From positions 1 to 12,844 of the forward strand of contig CBDDXH010000025.1 of assembly GCA_965235125.1 (NCBI GenBank): a DNA stretch of 12,844 bases. The letters are read 5' to 3'. This document shows, piece by piece, positions 1 through 6,134 of this stretch (its first letter is position 1; every line of letters begins with the position of its first letter). Below the pieces are notes generated by a model. It was not told the DNA's origin. It ran no database searches and saw only the letters and a program-made list of their open reading frames with translations. The position numbers were made by a program, and so were the translations under genes. The stretch is from Pelagilacustribacter hypolimneticus. GTDB taxonomy: Bacteria > Pseudomonadota > Alphaproteobacteria > Pelagibacterales > Pelagibacteraceae.

Positions 1-209
1 CCGCAGAATAATTTCATTCCACCACCAGTTCCTGTACTTTCAATTACCGGCGTTTTAAATTTTCCACCTTTACCAAATTTTTCAGCAACTACAGTTGCGT
101 AAGGGTAAACAGTAGAAGATCCAACGATTTTAATTTGATCTCTTGCTGAAGCATAAGAAGTGACAACTAAAGCAACAACTAAAGATAAAATAAAGTTTAG
201 TTTTTTCAT
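1..209 (-). CDS. pstS: Phosphate ABC transporter substrate-binding protein PstS (5' part only)
   Basis: Periplasmic phosphate-binding protein that delivers phosphate to the PstCAB importer. Only the first 69 codons are inside the window; the gene continues beyond base 1. The translation starts MKKLNF with a hydrophobic stretch (about residues 5-20) and a likely signal-peptidase site after ASA at residue 22. The mature part opens with IKIVGSSTVYPYA, the N-terminal phosphate-binding loop of PstS, followed by ESTGTGGGMK at residues 57-66, also typical of the family. The start is supported by an AGGAGAG Shine-Dalgarno sequence at 214-220, four bases before the ATG. It lies downstream of phoR on the same strand, across a 215-bp gap holding a Pho-box-like promoter. 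The remaining pst genes, phoU and phoB would be expected further left, but this is not visible. Confidence 0.93.
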   Translation of the reverse strand, partial: MKKLNFILSLVVALVVTSYASARDQIKIVGSSTVYPYATVVAEKFGKGGKFKTPVIESTGTGGGMKLFC

Positions 210-263
210 TTAACTCTCCTATTTTATTGTTTTGAGCGAAACTTATAATTTTAAAAAATATTA

Positions 264-297
264 CTTATATTAAATATTTGTGACAACTTTATTAAAA
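264..297 (-). promoter_or_regulatory. Candidate Pho box and -10 element for pstS
   Basis: Read on the minus strand, three 7-base half-sites are spaced 11 bp apart: TTTTAAT (291-297), TTGTCAC (280-286) and ATTTAAT (269-275), separated by AAAG and AAAT. The middle site fits the CTGTCAT/TTGTCAC Pho half-site, and AAAGTTGTCAC is identical to the second half of the well-known E. coli phoA Pho box. A -10-like TATAAG lies at 264-269, 17 bases after the start of TTGTCAC, the spacing seen in phoA. The outer half-sites are weak and fall in AT-rich DNA. The rest of the 210-424 gap shows nothing else I can support. Confidence 0.55.
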
Positions 298-424
298 TAG
301 CTAACTTTATAGTTGTATTTGATAGCCATTTTTATTACTTTTGTTCATTTAGATTGTTTTTAAATGGTTTATCTTAAAGCGTATTATTTAATATAAAATT
401 CAAATAATTTAAAATTCCAATCTT

Positions 425-1627
425 TTAGTATTTTAATAGGTAAATAATAAACTCACTTCCCTCACCCAGTTTACTGAAAATTTGCATATCACCCCTGTGC
501 TGATTAATAATATGTTTTACAATAGAAAGTCCAAGGCCCGTTCCTTTAATTTTATTTTTGATTGCATTTTGAGATCTATAAAATCTCTCTGTAACTCTAT
601 GGATTTCCTCTTCTGGTATTCCCATTCCTTCATCTTTAATAGAAATAACAATTGTCTCTGTTTCTAAAATTTCTTTTTTTACAAAAGTAGAAATATAAAT
701 TTTTTTATTTTTATCGCTATATTTAATCGAATTATCCAAAATGTTTTGAAATACTTCACTTATTTTTATACTGTCGCCTAACACATAATGATTATTGTGA
801 TTCATATTTAATTCAATGGTGATATCTTTTTTTTCAGCAACCTTTGTTGTGCTTTCTACTAAATTTTTCAAGATCAACTGAATGTCAACTTTATCTTTTG
901 GTTGAATATGCGACTGAGATTCTATTCTGTTAAGAGACATTAAGTCCTCAATTAGATCTTCCATTTTGTTGGATTCTTCTTGCATAATTTTAATAAATTT
1001 ATACCTGACTTTTTCATCATCTTTTGCGGGTCCAGCAAGAGATTCTAAAAATCCTTTTATAGAAACAAGCGGTGTTTTTAATTGATGAGAAACATTCGCA
1101 ATAAAATCAGTTCGCAACGTCTCTGCTTTTTTAATCTCTGTGTAATTTTTAATCACCAGTAGAAGAGACTGTTCATCCAAATTTGAAATTCTAACTTTAA
1201 AAAACTGAAATATGGGAATGTTCTGTTCAAATTCAATTAATTGAGATTTTTTTGAAAATCTACAATTATCAATTTTATCTATAAGCTCTGGAGTTCTTAT
1301 AAGTGATATTATATTTTTTCCTACGATATCTGGAGAGTAAAATGTTTTGGCTGCGTTATTTGCAAGAGTGATAATATTAAATGAATTAATGCTTATGATT
1401 AAATCTTCAATTAGATCTATATAATTTTTTTGCAGCTCAAGATCTGAATGTGTTTTAGAAGAAACCGTTTCTTTTACTTCTGATGTTCTTGATTTTTTTC
1501 TTTTTTGCAAAAATAGGGCTAGGCATACTAAAAATACAATAATTACAGTAAAGCTAATATTAATTTGGTTATTCATAAAACCAATCAACGTAGTTAAAAT
1601 AATTAAAGCAAAAATTAAATACATCAT
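425..1627 (-). CDS. phoR: Phosphate-regulon sensor histidine kinase PhoR
   Basis: Membrane histidine kinase that senses phosphate status through the Pst system and phosphorylates/dephosphorylates PhoB. Two hydrophobic segments (about residues 3-18 and 24-40) are followed by a basic stretch, a PAS-like region (about 65-165), a HisKA domain with phospho-acceptor His181 and an HATPase domain: N box around residues 295-304, G1 DEGMGIP at 332-338, F box ERFYRS at 347-352, G2 GTGLGLS at 362-368. The ESLAGPAKDD stretch after the H box and DLMSLNRIE at 228-236 resemble alphaproteobacterial PhoR, and the pstS neighbour supports the name. Translation begins at an ATG-ATG pair; an AGG lies about six bases upstream of the first. 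The residue after the catalytic His is Gln rather than the usual Glu (HQLKTP). The cognate phoB is not in the window. Confidence 0.9.
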   Translation of the reverse strand: MMYLIFALIILTTLIGFMNNQINISFTVIIVFLVCLALFLQKRKKSRTSEVKETVSSKTHSDLELQKNYIDLIEDLIISINSFNIITLANNAAKTFYSPDIVGKNIISLIRTPELIDKIDNCRFSKKSQLIEFEQNIPIFQFFKVRISNLDEQSLLLVIKNYTEIKKAETLRTDFIANVSHQLKTPLVSIKGFLESLAGPAKDDEKVRYKFIKIMQEESNKMEDLIEDLMSLNRIESQSHIQPKDKVDIQLILKNLVESTTKVAEKKDITIELNMNHNNHYVLGDSIKISEVFQNILDNSIKYSDKNKKIYISTFVKKEILETETIVISIKDEGMGIPEEEIHRVTERFYRSQNAIKNKIKGTGLGLSIVKHIINQHRGDMQIFSKLGEGSEFIIYLLKY

Positions 1628-1643
1628 AAAAACCTATAACTTT

Positions 1644-1649
1644 CTTATA
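1644..1649 (-). promoter_or_regulatory. Possible -10 element of phoR
   Basis: The minus-strand hexamer TATAAG lies about 17 bases upstream of the phoR ATG. The 11 bases TTTAATATAAG (1644-1654) also occur, same orientation, in front of pstS (264-274). No Pho half-site stands at the pstS-like spacing, so if real this may be a basal promoter. In such AT-rich DNA the match could be chance. Confidence 0.25.
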
Positions 1650-1669
1650 TTAAAGTAATTTAAATAAAT

Positions 1670-1709
1670 CATTCATATTTTTGAAACAAGACTGTAAAAA
1701 AATAATAAC
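1670..1709 (+). promoter_or_regulatory. Candidate multi-half-site Pho box upstream of olsB
   Basis: Four 7-base units follow each other with an exact 11-bp step: CATTCAT (1670), TTGAAAC (1681), CTGTAAA (1692) and TAATAAC (1703), with the A/T-rich spacers ATTT, AAGA and AAAA. CATTCAT and CTGTAAA each match CTGTCAT at five of seven positions; the other two are weaker. Possible -10 hexamers downstream are TACTCT (1715-1720) or TATTAG (1720-1725), placing the transcript start very close to the olsB ATG at 1732. The arrangement suits PhoB-activated expression of olsBA; binding is inferred. Confidence 0.5.
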
Positions 1710-1731
1710 AAACTTACTCTATTAGGACTTT

Positions 1732-2556
1732 ATGTTCCTTTCGAGTTTGCAAAAAAAATATCTAGAGTCCAAGTTCTATATTATTCGATCTAGCTTTTTT
1801 GAACCAAAAATCGAGTGCTATATTGCAGAAAGTAAAAAAGAAATTAAAGCTGCGCAGCAATTGCGGTTTAAAGTTTTTTTTGCTGAACGTAGCAAAAAAA
1901 GATTATTTGATCTAAAAAGTTTTAAAAAAGATGTAGATCAATTTGATCGGTATGCAGACCATTTAATCATCACGCATAAAAATTCTAAATTTAGCAAAAC
2001 AAAAGTAATTGGAACCTATCGATTACTTCAAAGTAGAGTAGCGCAAAGGTACTGTGGATTTTATTCATCCGAAGAATTTGATATTAGTAAAATGATTGCT
2101 GTGTCTAATGGAAAAAACATTCTTGAATTAAGCAGATCATGTATAGATGAAAAATTTAGAAAAAAAAATCTCCTTCAATTGATGTGGAAAGAAATTCACA
2201 AATACATACTCACTAATAATATTGAAACTTTATTTGGTATGGCAAGTTTTTTAGATGCAAATACAGATAATATAAAAGTTGAATTAAGTTATATCCATAA
2301 AAATTTTTTAATGGATGAGTCTATTAGAGTCGAAGCTTTACCAAGTAGAAAAGTTGCAATGGATACTTCCAATTTAGAAAATATTTCTGAATTATCCATT
2401 ATCAAAAGATTGCCAGCTTTGGTTAAAGCCTATTTGCGACTTGGTGCAAAAGTAGGAGATGGGGCTGTTGTTGATCCAATTTTTAAAACAACAGATATTT
2501 TTATTCATCTGCCATTTTCATCAATCAACGAAGCTTACCTCAAAAAATTTATTTAA
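1732..2556 (+). CDS. olsB: OlsB: ornithine-acyl-ACP N-acyltransferase
   Basis: First step of ornithine-lipid synthesis: transfer of a 3-hydroxyacyl group from acyl-ACP to the alpha-amino group of ornithine, giving lyso-ornithine lipid. The 274-residue protein has the OlsB layout, related to the GNAT and autoinducer-synthase folds: AAQQLRFKVFFAE at about 40-52, FDRYADHLII at 71-80, VIGTYRLLQ at 92-100, GFYSSEEFDIS at 109-119, ILELSRSCI at 130-138, LFGMASF at 167-173, and the C-terminal VKAYLRLGAKVGDGAVVDP at 231-249 that typifies OlsB. An AGGA lies at 1724-1727, four bases before the ATG. It is divergent from phoR, preceded by a Pho-box-like array, and followed after 12 bp by olsA. Ornithine lipid contains no phosphorus, so a place next to phoR/pstS fits replacement of phospholipids under phosphate limitation. 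Confidence 0.9.
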   Translation: MFLSSLQKKYLESKFYIIRSSFFEPKIECYIAESKKEIKAAQQLRFKVFFAERSKKRLFDLKSFKKDVDQFDRYADHLIITHKNSKFSKTKVIGTYRLLQSRVAQRYCGFYSSEEFDISKMIAVSNGKNILELSRSCIDEKFRKKNLLQLMWKEIHKYILTNNIETLFGMASFLDANTDNIKVELSYIHKNFLMDESIRVEALPSRKVAMDTSNLENISELSIIKRLPALVKAYLRLGAKVGDGAVVDPIFKTTDIFIHLPFSSINEAYLKKFI

Positions 2557-2568
2557 ATATACTCTAAT

Positions 2569-3321
2569 ATGCTCGGCCAGTTTTTAAAATTTGCATTTGG
2601 CGATCGCCATCTTAAAACAATTTATCAAAAAAACTATCACCTACCCAATTTACAAGAAAATTTTTGGGGTACATGCCTTCAGCTTTTTAATATTAAATAC
2701 AAGTTCTATGATAGACGTAATCTACCTAAATATGGTGCTAGCATCATCGTCTGCAATCACCCTTTTGGTATTCTTGATGGACTGATTATTGCTAACGAAA
2801 TTAACAATATTAGAAAAGATTTTAAGATTTTGATTAATGATGAGCTAACTGCAATTAATCATATAAAAAATCATTTACTAACATTCAAATTTGAAAATAC
2901 TAAAGAATCTATAAAACATAATATTTTATCTAAAAATAAAGCCATTGAATTTATTAATCAGGGTGGTTGTTTAATAGTATTTCCTTCAGGCGAAGTGGCT
3001 ACTAGAGAGCACATTTTAAAAAAAGCGGTGGAAAAAGAATGGAAACCATTACTAGGATCAATTATCCGAAAAACAAAATGCTTAATTTATCCTGTTAAAT
3101 TTGAAGGTGAGAATAGTTTTCTATTTCAGTTAATTGGAATAATAAATTACAAATTAAGGCGAATTTTATTTGCCCAAGAACTTATTAATAAAAAAAATAA
3201 AATGTTTTGGATTAAATGTGGCTTACCCATATCGTCTGAACAATATTCTAATCTAGATAATATAAAAATATCTTTGCAACTACGTTCTATTACTTTATCT
3301 ATTAATCAAAATTATTTCTAA
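2569..3321 (+). CDS. olsA: OlsA-type lysophospholipid/lyso-ornithine-lipid acyltransferase
   Basis: PlsC-family O-acyltransferase, most likely the second step of ornithine-lipid synthesis: acylation of the hydroxyl of the 3-hydroxyacyl chain of lyso-ornithine lipid. In the 250-residue protein the catalytic motif appears as NHPFGILDG at 63-71; the His-Asp spacing is one residue longer than the classical HX4D, as I recall for the OlsA/hemolysin-like branch. FPSGEV at 138-143 matches the acceptor-binding FPEG-type motif and YPVKFEG at 174-180 the Pro-containing fourth motif. There is no long hydrophobic segment, suggesting peripheral membrane attachment. It follows olsB by 12 bp and is surely co-transcribed. 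Its stop codon overlaps the stop of the convergent agt gene. A 1-acylglycerol-3-phosphate acyltransferase role cannot be excluded from sequence, but the olsB partner favours OlsA. Confidence 0.83.
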   Translation: MLGQFLKFAFGDRHLKTIYQKNYHLPNLQENFWGTCLQLFNIKYKFYDRRNLPKYGASIIVCNHPFGILDGLIIANEINNIRKDFKILINDELTAINHIKNHLLTFKFENTKESIKHNILSKNKAIEFINQGGCLIVFPSGEVATREHILKKAVEKEWKPLLGSIIRKTKCLIYPVKFEGENSFLFQLIGIINYKLRRILFAQELINKKNKMFWIKCGLPISSEQYSNLDNIKISLQLRSITLSINQNYF

Positions 3322-4322
3322 TTAGTAACAGCTGATTCTAGAAAAATATTTGCACAATTTTCCCAAGTATATTTTTTTGCATGTTCAATACAAGCTTGCT
3401 TATCAATTTTTAAGGCATCTAAAACTGCTTTCTTCAAATCATCATTTAGTGCTCCAGTTTTCATGCCTTCGAATATGTCCTTAGGTCCCTCGACTGGGAA
3501 GGCTGCAACGGGTAATCCACATTGCAAAGCTTCGATTATGACAATCCCAAATGTGTCAGTTTTGCTTGGAAAAACGAAAACATCAGAAGAAGCAAAATAT
3601 GATGCTAACTCACCATTAGTTCTCTCCCCTTTAAATATAGCGCTTGGATACTCTTTTTTTAATTTTTCTAAATCAGGACCTTTGCCAACCACAAGCTTAG
3701 TGCCTTTCAAATCTAAATCCAAAAAGGCTCTAATATTTTTTTCTATCGAGACCCTTCCTACATACAAATAAATTGGGCGCTTATACTCAAGATTAATTTT
3801 TTTAGCATCTTTGAAACTCTCGTGATCAGCACCTCTTGTCCAAATGACCATTTTATTTTCATCAAAACCAATTTTCATTAATTCTTCCTTCATGCTCTTG
3901 GTAGTCACTAAGATTTTTTGTGCATGCGAATGAAAATTTTTAAGGAATTTCTGGGTAAACTTTATTGGCAAATAAGGATAATAAAGTTTTAAATATTTAT
4001 CAAACTGAGTATGATATGAAGTTGTAAACTTAATATTGTTCTTAACACAATATCTTTTAGCAAAAATTCCAATCGGTCCTTCTGTAGCAATGTGTACTAT
4101 ATCAGCGTTTGCTTTTTTTATCAAAGTTCCAACTCTTGGCCAAACATTTAAAGATAATTTAATTTCGTTATATTTCGGCATAGGAACGGTAAAGAATTGA
4201 TTAGGCTCGATATATACAACCTCGTGACCTATTTTTTTAAGCTCATCACCTAAGTTTTTTAAGGTTCTACAAACTCCGTTTATTTGTGGATACCATGCGT
4301 CCGTACAGATAAGTACTTTCAT
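3318..4322 (-). CDS. agt: GT4-family glycosyltransferase, likely diacylglycerol glycosyltransferase Agt
   Basis: Predicted to transfer a sugar from a nucleotide sugar to diacylglycerol, giving phosphorus-free glycolipids such as glucosyl- or glucuronosyl-DAG. The 334-residue protein is a two-lobed GT-B enzyme. The N-terminal lobe begins with CTDAWYPQINGVCRTL (6-21), the glycine-loop signature shared with MgtA, SQDX and Agt-type lipid glycosyltransferases; HTQFDKY is at 104-110. The C-terminal lobe has YVGRVSIEKN (187-196) and the donor-site motif SKTDTFGIVIIEALQCGLP (253-271). No transmembrane segment is evident. Its ATG shares one base with the plcP stop codon (TAATG), so the two are translationally coupled, and a plcP-agt pair is the known lipid-remodelling arrangement in marine and soil alphaproteobacteria. 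The acceptor and sugar are inferred from this partnership; from sequence alone it could be another lipid glycosyltransferase. Confidence 0.85.
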   Translation of the reverse strand: MKVLICTDAWYPQINGVCRTLKNLGDELKKIGHEVVYIEPNQFFTVPMPKYNEIKLSLNVWPRVGTLIKKANADIVHIATEGPIGIFAKRYCVKNNIKFTTSYHTQFDKYLKLYYPYLPIKFTQKFLKNFHSHAQKILVTTKSMKEELMKIGFDENKMVIWTRGADHESFKDAKKINLEYKRPIYLYVGRVSIEKNIRAFLDLDLKGTKLVVGKGPDLEKLKKEYPSAIFKGERTNGELASYFASSDVFVFPSKTDTFGIVIIEALQCGLPVAAFPVEGPKDIFEGMKTGALNDDLKKAVLDALKIDKQACIEHAKKYTWENCANIFLESAVTN

Positions 4323-5137
4323 TATTTATTTACAACTTTTAGATAAGGCTCATAACTAACCACTTGTTCTCTAAGCTTATCCCACTCAATAATTTCCATT
4401 CTTCCATCTAAATGCTCAACTAAAGCCGTACAACTTTCTACCCAATCTCCACAATTTAAATAATTGATACCATCTAGATCTTGATTAGCGGCCTTATGAA
4501 TATGCCCGCAAATGATACCATCAAAATTTTTTTTTTTAGCAAAGTTTGCAATTGTTTTTTCATACTCGCCTATATATTTGACGGCATTTTTAACTTTATT
4601 TTTTAAAAACATCGCTAAAGACCAATTATCTTTTCCAAGTCTTTGTCTAATAAAATTAATTACAACGTTTATACTTAGTAACCAATTGTAAGCTACTGAT
4701 CCAATTTTTGATAACCATTTTGCATACTTCATTACGCCGTCCCAAGCATCTCCGTGAACTAAGAGGTATCTTTTTTTGTCTACAGTCTCGTAAACTAATC
4801 TATTAACCATTTTAATATCACCAAAATTTAGTGGGATCATTTTTCTAAACATTTCATCATGATTGCCGATTATGTATTGCACTTTAGTACCGTGACGAGC
4901 TTTTCTTAAAGTTTTTTGAATGACATCATTATGCTCTTGTGGCCAATAAAAACTTTTTTTTAATTCCCAAATATCAATTATGTCTCCTACTAAAAATAAA
5001 TTTTCTGATCTTGTGTGTTTATAAAACTCTAAAAGTTTTTTTGCTTGGCAGCCTCTTGTTCCTAGGTGCACATCAGAAATAAAAATACTTTTGTAAAGTA
5101 AAAACTTATCTTTAGTATTTGTTTGAATAGTATTCAT
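4322..5137 (-). CDS. plcP: PlcP-type phospholipase C (calcineurin-like metallophosphoesterase)
   Basis: Predicted phospholipase C that hydrolyses phospholipids to diacylglycerol and phospho-head-group, supplying DAG to Agt and releasing phosphate during starvation. The sequence has the full metallophosphoesterase set; numbered from the chosen start these are SDVHLGTRG (21-29), GDIIDIWE (51-58), GNHDEMFR (91-98), VHGDAWD (127-133) and GHIHKA (211-216), binding a dinuclear metal centre. LpxH-like UDP-2,3-diacylglucosamine hydrolases share the fold, but the length (271 aa), SDVHLGTRG and coupling to agt favour PlcP. An in-frame ATG further upstream (5174-5176) would add 13 residues; I prefer the ATG at 5135-5137 because the upstream one lies inside the Pho-box-like element and leaves almost no room for a promoter. 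No strong Shine-Dalgarno is seen for either start. Confidence 0.88.
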   Translation of the reverse strand: MNTIQTNTKDKFLLYKSIFISDVHLGTRGCQAKKLLEFYKHTRSENLFLVGDIIDIWELKKSFYWPQEHNDVIQKTLRKARHGTKVQYIIGNHDEMFRKMIPLNFGDIKMVNRLVYETVDKKRYLLVHGDAWDGVMKYAKWLSKIGSVAYNWLLSINVVINFIRQRLGKDNWSLAMFLKNKVKNAVKYIGEYEKTIANFAKKKNFDGIICGHIHKAANQDLDGINYLNCGDWVESCTALVEHLDGRMEIIEWDKLREQVVSYEPYLKVVNK

Positions 5138-5169
5138 AAATTTTATAAAACGAATCTCTAGTGTAAGTA

Positions 5170-5200
5170 GAATCATAAAACTGTTACAGAATTGTTAAAA
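5170..5200. promoter_or_regulatory. Candidate Pho box in the plcP-dagK divergent gap
   Basis: On the plus strand three units step by 11 bp: GAATCAT (5170), CTGTTAC (5181) and TTGTTAA (5192). Because CTGTTACAG is nearly palindromic, the minus strand also reads as half-sites: TTTTAAC (5194-5200), CTGTAAC (5183-5189) and TTATGAT (5172-5178), a pattern very like the pstS box. Read toward plcP, a TACACT at 5160-5165 could be the -10. Read toward dagK, the element ends only three bases before the dagK ATG. PhoB binding is inferred from pattern and context; the functional orientation is not settled. Confidence 0.55.
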
Positions 5201-5201
5201 T

Positions 5202-6098
5202 ATGTATAAAAAATTAAATTTTGCTGTGATTTTTAATGCTAATGCAGCAGGCGGTAGAAAAATTAAGCTTATTAATAAAGTTTTAGCTCTTCTTGAAAAG
5301 AAACATATCGTCGAGTTATTTAAAACTCAAAGCGAAGAACATGCTAAAGATGTGTTTAAAAAACTCTCAACTAAAACATTCGATAGACTAATAGTGGCTG
5401 GAGGTGATGGCTCTGTTTGTTTTGCAATTAATGAAATGATTAAAAATCAAAACTTAGATGATAAGTTGGTTGGCTATATTCCAGCAGGAACAGCAAATAT
5501 TCTTCAAATTGAAACTCAAATTAAAAAGAAAGCAGAAGAAATTTACAAAATACTTGTCTCTGAAAAACATAAGAAAATTAGTCTGGCAAAGATAAACGAT
5601 AAGTATTTTTTTCTAATGGCTGGCATTGGCTTCGACTCTGAGATAGTTGCGTCCATTGATACAAATATTAAGAAGTATCTTGGAAAAATAATATTTGCTT
5701 TAAAAGGATTTCAACATTTTTTATGTTTAAAAAATAATAAAATGGAAGTTGAGATTGATAATGAAAAAATAATGGCTGATTGGATCTTGTGTACTAATTC
5801 AAAATACTATGCGGGACCTTATTCTATTACTAATGAAACTAATATTTTTAAACCTAAGGTAGTAATATATATTTTTAAAAATTTAACTCGAATAAAATTA
5901 CTTTATTACTGTTGGTTAATTTTAACAAAAGGCGATCTTAGTTCAGCCAAAAGTGTTTTAACCAAAGATTTAAGTCAATTAAAAATTAATAAAGTAAATC
6001 ATCAATTACTCTCCCAAGTTGATGGAGAAAACTTTGGTTATAGTGAAAGTATAAAGATACAAACTACCGATAAATATATTAATTTACTGGTTCCTTAA
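5202..6098 (+). CDS. Diacylglycerol kinase family lipid kinase (YegS/DgkB-like)
   Basis: ATP-dependent lipid kinase of the DAGK catalytic family, likely acting on diacylglycerol or a related lipid to give phosphatidic acid. In the 298-residue protein, VIFNANAAGG at 9-18 is the first strand and loop, LIVAGGDGSV at 63-72 the nucleotide-binding GGDGS motif, YIPAGTANIL at 92-101 the PxGTxN motif, and GIGFDSEIV at 141-149 and VDGE at 273-276 complete the family pattern. NAN replaces the more common NPxSG in the first loop. There is no transmembrane segment. It is divergent from plcP; the ATG lies three bases after a Pho-box-like element. A GTG at 5226 (residue 9) would cut into the first strand, so the ATG is preferred. 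The DAG produced by PlcP is an obvious substrate, but substrate and conditions of expression are inference. Confidence 0.85.
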   Translation: MYKKLNFAVIFNANAAGGRKIKLINKVLALLEKKHIVELFKTQSEEHAKDVFKKLSTKTFDRLIVAGGDGSVCFAINEMIKNQNLDDKLVGYIPAGTANILQIETQIKKKAEEIYKILVSEKHKKISLAKINDKYFFLMAGIGFDSEIVASIDTNIKKYLGKIIFALKGFQHFLCLKNNKMEVEIDNEKIMADWILCTNSKYYAGPYSITNETNIFKPKVVIYIFKNLTRIKLLYYCWLILTKGDLSSAKSVLTKDLSQLKINKVNHQLLSQVDGENFGYSESIKIQTTDKYINLLVP

Positions 6099-6105
6099 AA
6101 TAATA

Positions 6106-6134
6106 AACTAAAAATTTTAGTTATTTTTTTTTTT
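6106..6134 (+). terminator. Weak intrinsic-terminator-like hairpin after dagK
   Basis: A perfect 7-bp inverted repeat, AACTAAA (6106-6112) and TTTAGTT (6116-6122) with a three-base loop, begins eight bases after the dagK stop and is followed by a run of T (6124-6134). The stem has only one G-C pair, so it would be weak. The T run lies in the 3' end of the convergent small gene, where it encodes terminal lysines and so may be a coding coincidence. Confidence 0.3.

Noticed and set aside
383..408. Inverted repeat ATTATTT / AAATAAT downstream of phoR
   Set aside because: All A-T stem of 7 bp with a 12-base loop and no T tail; expected by chance in such AT-rich DNA.
482..667. Open frame of 61 codons on the plus strand
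   Set aside because: It lies wholly inside phoR on the other strand, has no family signature and is best explained as a coding shadow.
2591..2785. Open frame of 64 codons on the plus strand in another frame of olsA
   Set aside because: The olsA frame contains the acyltransferase motifs over the same bases; this frame has none.
3463..3771. Open frame of 102 codons opposite agt
   Set aside because: Antisense to the conserved glycosyltransferase donor-binding lobe; no independent signature.
5138..5176. Thirteen-residue N-terminal extension of PlcP from the upstream ATG
   Set aside because: The upstream ATG lies inside the Pho-box-like element and no family motif needs the extra residues; the ATG at 5135-5137 is more plausible, though not proven.
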